Assembly: GCA_963793465.1 (NCBI GenBank)
Contig: CAWCAJ010000005.1
Span: forward strand, 930,001-994,000
Reading direction: 5' to 3'
Length of the DNA: 64,000 bases
Source of the DNA: CAJQPP01 sp963793465
GTDB lineage: Bacteria; Planctomycetota; Planctomycetia; Pirellulales; Pirellulaceae
The position numbers and the translations under genes are program-made. This document shows positions 29,310 to 39,500 of the stretch, piece after piece. The notes under the pieces are model-generated. The model was given only the letters and a program-made list of their open reading frames with translations, searched no databases and had not been told where the DNA came from. Every line of letters starts with the position of its first letter. Within the stretch, counting starts at the first letter, position 1.

Positions 29310-32024
29310 TCATGGTGACACTTCTGATTTCTTGGATTTGTTGCGGTACAACGAACGGTCAACCACGGCGGCCATATTCTCAACATGCGGTACAAGATCG
29401 GAGCCCAGAAACGAAGCAATTTCGTCAATTTTTGTCTGCGGATCCTCGATCAGTGAGGGATAGTCAATGGTCAAAAATTCGACTCGCGGATTCTGGTTGG
29501 CCCAACTCAGGCACTCAACCAGATGATTCGCCAGGCTCTTTTTCATCTCTTCATCATCCGCTGCCTTTTCTTCGGCTCTTCGTTCGATCATCTTCGACTG
29601 GGAAGCGACGACTTCCTCCAAAGGGCGGGTCATGAAAATCACTTTGTAATTGTGCATGTAAGGCATCTTGGGCAATAACATCGAGATCACCTTGATGGCC
29701 TTGTTTTCCAGCCCTTGCTCGTTTAACAGGCGGTGGTCATGGGTAATCCTCTTGATGGCTTCCCATTCATAATACCCCTTGGGGTTGTCAATGTCCGCCT
29801 CGCGTTCACCGTCAGTTTTCGGAGGTAAGCCCCCGGCCTCCAGTAATTGCATCATCAAGGATGTGCCGCTACGCGGCAGCCCGGAAACCAGCACAAAAGT
29901 CTTTCCGGAAGGCTTTCGAGGATCCACGCCATGGGGCCGGTTCTCGTCGGTAATCTCCGCGCGACGTTCTTCCGACTCAAATTCAGGAACATTGAATTCA
30001 GGCTCCTTGAACGTGGCCCTTGCTTGTTGCAGTATCGACCTTCGTTCGTCGCCCAGAATTTTGGCACGTTCCCGATGTTCTTCCGACTTCTTGGTGTCAC
30101 CCTGCATTCGATAGATGGTGGCCAACCAGCGATGGGCCGGAATCATGTTGGGCAGGAATTTGAGACTGGTTTCGATGGCAAAGATTGCCCGTTCCAAATC
30201 GCCAGCCCGCACCAGAGCGATACCCAGATTCAAATGGGTATGCGGCTGTCGATGAATCAGGCTGACTGAGTTCAAAGCGGCGTCGATCGTCGCCTGATTC
30301 TTCCCGCCATGCCGATAGATCGCAGCCAATCCTGACCACGCTTCGGCATTGTCTTCATTCAACGCCAGGGCTTTTTGGTAAACACTTTCGGCATCATACC
30401 AGCGGCGTAGTTTTCGGAAGATCTGGGCAGCCTGATTCAAATGGCCCGGTCGTGTAGCCTTTTCGACCACATCTCCCAGAACGTCCAGCACTTTTTGTTC
30501 GTTCTGCTTCAGCGCCAATTGGTTGCGACACCAGATCAGCTTGACTTGCAGGTTCCTGGTCGATCGCAAATCGAAAGCAGCTTCGATGATTCGATTAGCC
30601 AATTTGTGGTAGCCTGCTTTGTCACAGGCACCGATCCACTGAATGATGTAACGCGTTTCCCAGGGATGTCGATTCACCAGTTCGGCCAGGATGGGAACTG
30701 CGCTGGCAGGCTCGGAAGCAAAAATCAGGCTCCTGGCAAGGTTGTATTTTGATTCGTTATCAGCACTCTCCTGTTGCTTTTCCTTGTCATCACCTGGATC
30801 ATCAATGTAGCCCAGCGCCACAAATTGCTTCAGCAACTCTTCAGCTTCAGCCGCGTCAAGGTCCGGTTCATTCTGGTGCATCCCGGAATCCCCCGGTATG
30901 TCTTCCCAACTGGGTATATACTGCACTTCCGGCGGTTCCTCAAACACTTCCAACAATGGCCGGCCATCCATGTCATGACCCACGGGCAATCCCAGTGTCA
31001 CCAATACGGTAGGTGCGATATCGATCAAGCTTGCCCCGTGAATGAGTTCGTCCTGCTTGATGTTGGGACCCTTCATCACGAAAATTCCATATTGGCGATG
31101 CCATACGGCCGGTCCAGCGGGTTCTCTGGGGGTCCCGACGGGCCGGTTAACCCCTGATTGAAAGCCGTGATCCGAACAGAGCAAGACGGTTGTGTCCTCG
31201 TTGCAGAGCTCCAACAACCGTTTGAGCATCATGTCGCTGAACCGATAGCAGTTTCGCACGACATCCTTGAAGATCTGATAATCCTCCTCTTTGACACCCT
31301 CCATCTTAGGGGGATGGTATTGCATGAATGCGTGCGAAAAATGATCCACGGCTGTGTAATAGATCGCCATGAAGTCCCACGGCTCATGACTCATCACTTC
31401 AGTGGCGACCGAGTGGGTTGTCAGGCATTCAGCGAGAGTCTTGGACAGAGTTTCCAGCCGCGAATCTTCGTCTTGATTGATCTGGTCGGCTAATGGCACA
31501 AAAGCACACAACTGTTCCGATGTCAGTTCATGAGCAAACACCTTGTTTTTTATATACTGGTCTTGTTTTTCTTCTGGGTGAACCACACCTTTGGCACCTT
31601 GAAATCCATCTTTGGTCAACTTCACGCCTTGAAACAAGTTAGTCACGACACAGCCGTTGATCGGCTCCGCCGGATGACTGGCCCACCAGTTGATCACGTT
31701 ACTTTTCATCCCCTGTTGCGACAGGATGTTCCAAAGCGTTTTCGATTTCCTGGAGTAACTGCTAAACGGACGAGCGCCACCGTTTTTATAATCGGGTTCC
31801 GTAAAACCATGGATTCCATGCTTGTGTGGGTATTTACCCGTGGCAGCGGTATTCCAGAGCATGGGCGACAGGACGGGTTGCAGAGTGGCCAGGTTTCCCA
31901 TCACGCCCTCGTTGATCAACTTTTCCAGATTTGGCAGCAAACCCTCGTCCAACAAGGGTTTGATATGCTCCCAATCGGCTCCGTCCCATCCGATCCAGAG
32001 AAGTTTCTTCGAACCTTCAGTCAT
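29310..32024 (-). CDS. Alkaline-phosphatase-superfamily phosphodiesterase fused to TPR and sulfotransferase domains
   Basis: From the ATG at 32024 (a longer frame to 32147 is non-conserved) the protein has 904 residues in three parts. Residues 1 to about 430 form a type I phosphodiesterase/nucleotide-pyrophosphatase domain: LLWIGWDGADWEHI (metal Asp), the Ser in QPVLSPMLWNTAATG, YYTAVDHFSHAF and LLCSDHGFQSG. About 450-690 contains TPR helices (AEAWSGLAAIYRHGGKNQ, PHTHLNLGIALVRAGDLERA). About 720-890 is a sulfotransferase: the PAPS loop SGLPRSGTSLMMQLLEAGG and the later VIFMTRPLEEVVASQSK. No signal peptide, so it appears cytoplasmic. The three-domain order suggests coupling of phospho- or sulfo-ester hydrolysis with sulfation, but the substrate is unknown. 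It lies upstream of the FG-GAP lipoprotein gene. Confidence 0.88.
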   Translation of the reverse strand: MTEGSKKLLWIGWDGADWEHIKPLLDEGLLPNLEKLINEGVMGNLATLQPVLSPMLWNTAATGKYPHKHGIHGFTEPDYKNGGARPFSSYSRKSKTLWNILSQQGMKSNVINWWASHPAEPINGCVVTNLFQGVKLTKDGFQGAKGVVHPEEKQDQYIKNKVFAHELTSEQLCAFVPLADQINQDEDSRLETLSKTLAECLTTHSVATEVMSHEPWDFMAIYYTAVDHFSHAFMQYHPPKMEGVKEEDYQIFKDVVRNCYRFSDMMLKRLLELCNEDTTVLLCSDHGFQSGVNRPVGTPREPAGPAVWHRQYGIFVMKGPNIKQDELIHGASLIDIAPTVLVTLGLPVGHDMDGRPLLEVFEEPPEVQYIPSWEDIPGDSGMHQNEPDLDAAEAEELLKQFVALGYIDDPGDDKEKQQESADNESKYNLARSLIFASEPASAVPILAELVNRHPWETRYIIQWIGACDKAGYHKLANRIIEAAFDLRSTRNLQVKLIWCRNQLALKQNEQKVLDVLGDVVEKATRPGHLNQAAQIFRKLRRWYDAESVYQKALALNEDNAEAWSGLAAIYRHGGKNQATIDAALNSVSLIHRQPHTHLNLGIALVRAGDLERAIFAIETSLKFLPNMIPAHRWLATIYRMQGDTKKSEEHRERAKILGDERRSILQQARATFKEPEFNVPEFESEERRAEITDENRPHGVDPRKPSGKTFVLVSGLPRSGTSLMMQLLEAGGLPPKTDGEREADIDNPKGYYEWEAIKRITHDHRLLNEQGLENKAIKVISMLLPKMPYMHNYKVIFMTRPLEEVVASQSKMIERRAEEKAADDEEMKKSLANHLVECLSWANQNPRVEFLTIDYPSLIEDPQTKIDEIASFLGSDLVPHVENMAAVVDRSLYRNKSKKSEVSP

Positions 32025-32323
32025 CGCTTCACTTTCCAATTTGAGAGTGTTTATGTTTATTAACCGCCGCGGTCCAGCCCAGAGGGACCATGCTTTTTGT
32101 GGCGTGCGTGGATAGATCTTGCAGGAATACCGATGCCACGCGGGCATGGATTCCTCAATATTCCGTCAACCCTGTTTTGCTTAACATTCCTACGAGCTTA
32201 GCACATCTGGGAATAATCCAATATGAAACATCCCAAGACCATTTTCGTCATTGCCGCTTAGTCTTCGCCACCTCGAATCAAAATGGCATGCCAGCGGACA
32301 AAAGGCAGTCGGCATAAACAAAA

Positions 32324-32347
32324 ATAGCCGCTCGTTTGAGCGGCTAT
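32324..32347 (-). terminator. Rho-independent terminator of the PEP-CTERM gene
   Basis: A perfect 10-bp stem (atagccgctc with gagcggctat) and a 4-base loop, followed on the minus strand by a T-rich run. It sits just after the PEP-CTERM gene stop. Confidence 0.85.
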
Positions 32348-32369
32348 CAACCATTTTTCATTGACTGAA

Positions 32370-33068
32370 CTAGGCAGCCTGGTTTCGCTTGCGGCGCCAA
32401 GTCGCCAGACCAATTCCGCCCAATGCCAGAAGTCCCAAAGCACCTGGCTCAGGAATGGCTCGCTGACCCACGGTCAACGCTTCACCAGCGGTGGTGTAAG
32501 AGTAGCTGGTCAACACACCGGAGTGAATGGGGGCATTGTTGTCCATGATGATTTCCGCCCAACCATACTGGGTACCGGCAGCGGTATTGAATGTGAAAGC
32601 GACGTACGACGTCCCGGAGTTGATAAATTGGCTTGCAGGATAACCTGGACCCCATGCCATATCCCCTCGCAAACTGCTAGGTACGCCGAAGGTCAACGTC
32701 GAAATGTTGGCGCCATAGGGTACGTTCGAAGGATAAGCGAAGCCAGCCGTCGTAAAACCGGCCATTTGCACGTTGCCAAAACCAACACCGTTCAAGCGGC
32801 CAGCAGTGCTGCCGCCGAACATGACGTGATACAGCAGCAACGAATTACCGGAGCCGGAATTGAATGTCATGTAGAAGGGTGCCACACCGCCGGCACCACC
32901 ACCCGTACCCCCGTTCAGGGCAAAGTTGGGATTCACGGTCACGACATCAGCATCGACGCTATCCGACGTCGCACTCATTCCAACGGTCGTTGCAAGACCG
33001 GCAGCCGCGTAGGTTGCCCAACGCTTGGCATTCACTTTGGCACCTTCGCGCCGTTCGACTTTTTTCAT
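32370..33068 (-). CDS. PEP-CTERM sorting-domain protein
   Basis: This 232-residue exported protein ends in the sorting signal: AIPEPGALGLLALGGIGLATWRR and a basic tail RKRNQAA, which is removed by an exosortase. The N-terminus is a signal peptide with an unusually long charged leader (MKKVERREGAKVNAKRW) before the hydrophobic core. The mature part is glycine/asparagine-rich with beta character, as in extracellular-matrix-type PEP-CTERM proteins. No cysteine is seen. A strong ribosome site (gaggggacaag) precedes the ATG. No exosortase gene is present in the window. Confidence 0.9.
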   Translation of the reverse strand: MKKVERREGAKVNAKRWATYAAAGLATTVGMSATSDSVDADVVTVNPNFALNGGTGGGAGGVAPFYMTFNSGSGNSLLLYHVMFGGSTAGRLNGVGFGNVQMAGFTTAGFAYPSNVPYGANISTLTFGVPSSLRGDMAWGPGYPASQFINSGTSYVAFTFNTAAGTQYGWAEIIMDNNAPIHSGVLTSYSYTTAGEALTVGQRAIPEPGALGLLALGGIGLATWRRKRNQAA

Positions 33069-33095
33069 CTTGTCCCCTCACAGTTGACTAAAAAA

Positions 33096-33126
33096 TGTAG
33101 ATCACCACTAAAGTTGCAGATCACCA
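33096..33126. promoter_or_regulatory. Direct repeats upstream of the PEP-CTERM gene
   Basis: Two near-identical segments, tgtagatcacca and tgcagatcacca, lie about two helical turns apart upstream of the gene. They could be an operator, but this is based only on repetition and position. Confidence 0.3.
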
Positions 33127-33262
33127 AGCCCCCAGTATTTTTTACGCAACCATCCCAGTCAATGGGCTGGACAACAAAAAGATGACTTTTCTTGAGCACC
33201 CGGGGCTGTCACAACGAAACGTACAATGCTACGCAAAAAAACCGGTAAAAAATCTGAAAGAC

Positions 33263-34000
33263 TCAGTGATTTTCCCGAAATCGATTCCGTTTCCTGTAGC
33301 TTAGGGGTGGCATTCCGGCGGTGGACCGGAATTGGCGGCTAAAAGCACTCTGGTCACTGAATCCACAAGCCAGGGCGATTTCGGACAACGGCTGGTCGGT
33401 ATGGGCCAGGCGATAGGCAGCCTCCTCCAGACGACATTTGATGACAAATTTCTTGGTGGATAACCGGAAGATCCGTTTCATCCGCCGGTCCAGTTGAACC
33501 GCGGTTAGTCCATTGGATTTTGCCAACTGTTCCACTCGCAAGGGTTGGTCCAGGTTGGCACGGATGTGATCGACTACCGATTTCAGGTTGGACAACTCCA
33601 GTTCGCTGTCGCTGGGGGAATGCAGGTCCTGGGAAATCCCGACCAGTGCCACGGTTTCCCCAGTCGGACCGGTGATTGGAAACTTGCTGGCCAGAAACCA
33701 CCCCATTCCTCCCCCGCGATGGCTGATCCGTTCCAGCTGATCCTGAATCGCCAGCCCCTTGCTAAACACGGCCTGATCCTGGGCATCAAAGAGGGTTGCC
33801 AAATCCGGCGGGAAGAAATCGTACGCCGTACTACCCACCACGGCATGCTTGTCGTTGGCACCCACGCGTTCCACGAAAGCCTGATTCACCGACTGGTATC
33901 TTCCCTGCCGATCTTTGACACAATAAACCACGTCCCCCATGGAATCGAACAGCGATTCGACGAAGCTTCCCGGGAATGGATGGAGTTCAGGTTGCCACAT
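33263..34000 (-). CDS. PAS-domain AraC-family transcriptional regulator
   Basis: This 245-residue regulator has a PAS sensor domain (about 15-125: DVVYCVKDRQGRYQSVNQAF, FPPDLATLFDAQD and an ISQDLH end). A C-terminal AraC double helix-turn-helix follows (about 135-240), with LSEIALACGFSDQSAFSRQF and the STAGMPPLSYRKR terminal signature. Ligand and targets are unknown. It starts 11 bases after the stop of isocitrate dehydrogenase on the same strand, so the two are probably co-transcribed and may share a regulatory purpose. Confidence 0.9.
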   Translation of the reverse strand: MWQPELHPFPGSFVESLFDSMGDVVYCVKDRQGRYQSVNQAFVERVGANDKHAVVGSTAYDFFPPDLATLFDAQDQAVFSKGLAIQDQLERISHRGGGMGWFLASKFPITGPTGETVALVGISQDLHSPSDSELELSNLKSVVDHIRANLDQPLRVEQLAKSNGLTAVQLDRRMKRIFRLSTKKFVIKCRLEEAAYRLAHTDQPLSEIALACGFSDQSAFSRQFRSTAGMPPLSYRKRNRFRENH

Positions 34001-34011
34001 GGAAGCCAGGC

Positions 34012-36247
34012 TCAGGACACATGGGCGGCGACAAACGTATCCAGCAACCCGTTAAAGGTCGCACTGGGACGCATGGCAGCCGTGGCGGCTGCTTGATCGG
34101 GGAAATAGTAACCGCCGATATCGACAGTCTGGCCCTGCACCTCGTTCAGCTCGCGCACAATCACGTCCTCATGGTCTGCCAGATCTTTGGCCAGTCCGGC
34201 AAAGCGAGAGGCCAATTCCCGGTCCTCCGTTTGCGCCGCCAGGGCCTCTGCCCAATACATCGCCAGATAGAAATGGCTGCCTCGATTGTCGAGTTCGTGG
34301 ACTTTGCGGGACGGCGATTTGCCTTGATCCAGCAGTTTTCCAGTGGCCATGTCCAGGGCATGACCCAAAATCTTCGCGCGGGGGTTATTCGTCACCTCGG
34401 CATAGTGTTCCAGTGAAACGGCCAGCGCCAAAAATTCCCCCAGCGAATCCCAACGCAAGTGGTTTTCCTGCAGGAATTGCTGAACATGTTTCGGCGCCGA
34501 TCCACCGGCACCGGTTTCGAATAATCCCCCACCGTTCATCAGCGGTACGATCGACAGCATCTTGGCGCTGGTGCCCAGCTCCAGGATCGGAAACAGGTCC
34601 GTCAGGTAATCGCGGAGCACGTTACCCGTAACCGAAATCGTATTTTCACCTTGGCGAATCCGTTGCAGCGTAAACCGGGTGGCATCTTCCGGGGACATGA
34701 TCTCGATTTGCAGGCCGTCCAAATCGTGATTGGGAAGGTACTCGTGCACCTTGGCAATCAATTGGGCATCGTGAGCTCTCGACTCATCCAGCCAGAACAC
34801 CGCCGGCCAGCCGGTGGCTCGCGCTCGGGAGACCGCCAGCCGCACCCAGTCCTGAATGGGCAAGTCCCTGGTCTGACACATCCGCCAGATGTCACCGGCC
34901 TGTACCGTGTGTTGCAGCAGCGTTTTCCCATCCTGATCCACAACCCGTACCGTGCCCTCGTGAGCGATCTCAAATGTTTTGTCGTGGGATCCATACTCTT
35001 CCGCTTTTTGAGCCATCAGTCCGATATTGGGTACGGTTCCCATGGTCGCCGGATCAAAAGCCCCATGTTGCCTACAGTCCTCGATGGCGACCTGATAGAG
35101 CCCGGCGTAGCTGCTGTCGGGAATCGTCGCCTTGGTATCCTGCTGTTTGCCAAATTTGTTCCACATCTGCCCGGAACTGCGGATCATGGCTGGCATGGAA
35201 GCATCGATGATCACATCGCTGGGCACATGCAAGTTGGTGATCCCCTTATCCGAGTCGACCATGGCGAGATCGGGGCCGTTGTCCAATGCGTGCTGAACCT
35301 CCGATTCAATCTCTGACCGCACATCGGCCGGTAGTTTTCGCAGGTCCACCAACAGGTCGCCCAAACCGTTGTTGGCGTCCACGCCGGCCTGCTCCAGCAC
35401 TTCGCCATATTTGGTGAACACGTCCTTCAACATCACACGCACCGCGTGTCCAAAAATAATGGGGTCCGAGACCTTCATCATCGTGGCCTTCAGATGCAGC
35501 GAAAACAGCAAGCCCCGGGACTTGGCGTCCTCGATCTCAAGTGCCAGGAATTCCAGCAGTTTTTGTTTGCTCATGAACGTCCCATCAATGACCTCGGCGA
35601 ATTGAACGGGCACCTGGTCCTTGAGCAAAGTGATGCCGCCATCGGGAGTGACATGCTCAATGCGGACAAATCCCTCGGATTCGACGGTGTGCGAAGTCTC
35701 GTTGTGACGGAAATCCCCTTCGCTCATGGTCGCCACATGGGTTTGCGAGGTTGGCGACCAGGGCCCCATCGAATGCGGGTTCTTCCGCGCGTACCGTTTC
35801 ACGGCCGCCGGCGCGACGATCCGAATTGCCCTCCCGCAACACGGGATTCACGGCGCTACCCTTGACGGAATCGTAACGGGCTTTGATGGATGCGGCCTGG
35901 TCATCGGCTGGTTCATCCGGGTAATCGGGCAACTGGTAACCATTGGCTTGCAATTCGGCGATGGCAGCCTGCAATTGGGGGACCGAGGCACTGATGTTGG
36001 GCAACTTGATGATGTTGGCCTCCGGTTGCTTCGCCAACTCTCCCAATTCCAGCAACGCGTCCCCCACCTGCTGCTGTTCGTCCAGAAATTCAGGGAATTT
36101 GGCCAGAATCCGGGCGGCCAGAGAAATGTCACGCGATTCCACGGGGACATCACAGGCCGCTGCGAAGGTCTCCACGATCGGCAACAGGGAGCAGGTCGCC
36201 AGCGCGGGTGCTTCATCGGTTTTGGTGTAGATCAGTTTGGAATGCAT
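34012..36247 (-). CDS. icd: Monomeric NADP-dependent isocitrate dehydrogenase, frameshifted
   Basis: This converts isocitrate and NADP to 2-oxoglutarate, CO2 and NADPH. It is the monomeric (IDH-II) type of about 740 residues, unrelated in fold arrangement to the dimeric enzyme. The N-terminal part starts MHSKLIYTKTDEAPALAT and runs to SAVNPVLREGNSDRR. The C-terminal part picks up at VKRYARKNPHSMGPWS and ends TFNGLLDTFVAAHVS. At about 35806-35818 two bases seem to be missing from a CGCGCG run. Adding them gives NSDRRAPAAVKRYARKNPH, exactly the family sequence, and a 745-residue product. The frameshift in a central-metabolism gene makes a sequence error more likely than true loss. It is transcribed away from putA, with the AraC gene downstream. 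Confidence 0.9.
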
Positions 36248-36548
36248 GACGAGCCGGGCGTAAGTTCATGGCGGAGCGGGGGATCCAAGGACGATACTGT
36301 AATAAAATAACGCTTTGTTTTGCAGGGCCGTTTGGCTGGCCCGATCATCCGAGCTGCCGTCGCCGGGAGTGGAAGACGCATCCAAATCGGCGGCAAGACC
36401 GGCACAACCTGGGGCGCAGGTGCTTTTTTTGACAAAAACCGGCACCCCGAAATCCATTTTTGACAAGAAATTTGCGGCCCTGTTTGTCAGAATTATGTGC
36501 GGTCCTCCAGAACCCGCTTGAAATCCATCGTTCCAGCCAGGTGCTCGA
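36248..36548. other. Intergenic gap between divergent icd and putA
   Basis: This gap of 301 bases should carry both promoters. I see no gene or clear regulatory repeat in it. Confidence 0.5.
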
Positions 36549-39500
36549 ATGTCGACTGACACCCATTCCCTGCCCACCGCGACCAACACGCCCGCCGATA
36601 TTGCCGATTTGCCCGACAAGGCCATTCGGCTGGCGGGGGAATTGTTGCGTGCTTCCCGCGAACATGAAACGACCCTGGAACGGGAGAACTCGGCCAAGAT
36701 GGCCAGAATGATGGCCGATCCCGAGGGCAAGAAGTTCACGATCGCCATGGCCGATCAGGTTTTGCGGATGCAGAAGCCACGCCGCTCGGCCCATCGACTG
36801 AACAGCCTGCTCAAAGAATACGGTTTGCCCAGGTATTTCAACTGGCTGGACCGGGCCACTCTGTGGGGCGGTAATTTGCTGGCCCAGCTGCTTCCCGGAT
36901 TCGTGATGCCACTGGTCAAAAAACGAGTCCGCAGCGACTCCAATCACGTGATTATTTCGGCCGAACAGGACCAGTTCCGGGATTATGTAACGCTTCGCAA
37001 AGGCGAGGACATTCGCATTAATTTCAACCAGCTTGGGGAGGCGGTGCTGGGGGACAAGGAAGCCGACCGTCGTTTGCAGATTTACCTGGAGCGGCTGAAA
37101 CAGGATGACATTGATTACGTGTCCGTGAAGCTCTCATCGGTGGTCAGCCAGATCAGCCTGACCGGCTATCAGGGAACATTGGAAACCATCAAGCAGCGGC
37201 TACGGCAGATCTACCGGGCCGCCATTCAGGGTGGCCAGCCCGGCCGACCCAAATTTGTCAATCTCGACATGGAAGAGTATCGAGATTTGCACATGACGGT
37301 GGATGTGTTCCAGTCCGTCCTGGACGAAGCGGAGTTTGATCGCTTGCCTGCCGGGATCGTGCTGCAAGCGTATTTGCCGGACTCATTCACGGTCATGAAG
37401 TCATTGACGGAATGGGCCAAACGACGCCATGGTCGGACGGGGACGGGTATCAAGATCCGCCTGGTCAAAGGCGCCAATCTGGCGATGGAACAGGTGGAAG
37501 CGTCGCTGGAGGATTGGCCCCAGGCACCCTACCATTCCAAATTGGAAAGCGATGCCAATTACAAGCGGATGCTGGAATTCGGCTGCCGACCGGAAAACGC
37601 CCACGTGGTGCGGTTGGGGATCGCCAGTCACAACCTGTTCGACATTGCCTATGCCCTGTTGTTACGGGAATGCCGAAAAGTCGAAGAGTTTACTGAATTC
37701 GAGATGTTGGAAGGGATGGCCAACGCCCAGGCATTGGAGATCCGGCAGCGTTCCGGTGGCCTGGTGATCTATACACCCGCGTGTTACGACGCCGAGTTCG
37801 AATCGGCCGTGGCCTATCTGGTGAGGCGTTTTGACGAAAACACGCAACCGGGAAGTTTTCTGGGTGCCCTGTTCGCCTTGAAGGAAGGTTCGGCTGAATG
37901 GAACGAGCAGAAGGACGCGTTTCTGGCCGCCTGTCGTCTGGCCCACGACTCGCGTCTGTCCAGTGCGCCCAACCGCAAGCAGGACCGGTTGACGGAGGAA
38001 CCTCAACCAGACCCGCCGCACAGCCCTTTCCAGAACATTCCCAATACGGATTTTTCCTTGCCGGAAAATCGTGATTGGATTGCGTCGATCGTCAGTCAGT
38101 GGCGGGACCAGGCGATCGAACCGGTTCCCATCCAGGTAGGCGGTCAGGAGCGGCAGACCGATTCCAAAAGACAGGCCGCAGACCCATCCCGGCCCGGGCA
38201 GGTGGCCTACGAGTTTTCGCAGGCCGGTGCCGAGGAGCTGGAATTGGCTCTGCAAACCGCAGTCGACGCGCAGCCAGAATGGGACGCGTTGGGCGTGCCA
38301 GCCCGCGCCCGGATTTTGCGGAATGTGGCAGCCGTGTTCGCCAAAGAACGTGGGGAAACCATCGGCACCATGTTGTTGGACGCCGGGAAAGCCGTGACCG
38401 AGGCGGATGTGGAAATCAGCGAGGCCATTGATTTTGCAAACTATTATGCCCAGTCCCTGGATGATGAGGCTTGGCACGATGGCACCCGCGGCAAGGCAGC
38501 CGGTGTGGTCGTGGTGACCCCCCCCTGGAATTTTCCCTACGCGATTCCGGCCGGCGGCGTTTTGGCAGCATTGATGGCGGGCAATTCCGTGATTCTCAAG
38601 CCGGCCTCGGAAACGGTGCTGACCGCCTGGAAGCTGGCCACCCAACTGTGGGCAGCGGGTGTTCCCAGGAAAGTTTTGCAGTTCATCACGCTGCGAGACC
38701 ACGCACTGGGCAAGGTCATGATTACGGACCCCCGGGTGGATATCGTGATTTTGACCGGCGGCTATGCCACCGCTCAGATGTTTCAGTCGTGGCGTCCCAA
38801 TCTGCGTTTGTATGCCGAAACCAGCGGCAAAAATGCCATGATGATCACGGCCGCCGCAGACCTCGATCTGGCGATTGGGGACCTCGTCAAAGGCGCGTTT
38901 GGTCATTCCGGGCAAAAATGCTCGGCCACCAGCCTGGCCCTGGTGCAACGGGAAGTCTACGAGAGCGCAAAGTTTCGTAGCCAATTGCGGGATGCCGCCA
39001 GCAGCCTGAAAGTCGCCGGATCCTGGAATGCGTCCGCCAAAGTGACGCCGGTCATTCGACCACCCAGTGCTGAGCTGGAGCAGGGACTGACCACGTTGGA
39101 CGAGGGTGAAGAGTGGTTGTTGGAGCCCAGAATGGTTGACAACAACCCCTGCCTCTGGTCACCCGGGATCAAGATCGGTGTCAAACCCGGCAGTTGGTAT
39201 CACCGCACCGAGTGCTTCGGTCCCGTTTTGGGGATCATCCCGGTTGACAGCTTTGCCGAAGGTTTGAAGTTGCAGAATTCCAGTGAGTTCGGATTGACCG
39301 GCGGCTTGCATTCCCTGGACCCGCGAGAGATCGCAATCTGGCGAGAAAAGGTCGAAGTGGGGAATGCCTATATCAATCGTACCACCACCGGTGCCATCGT
39401 CAGACGTCAGCCCTTTGGCGGTTGGAAGAATTCAGTCACCGGGCCTGGAGCGAAAGCGGGAGGACCCAATTATGTGGCTTCGCTGTGCGATTGGACCGAG

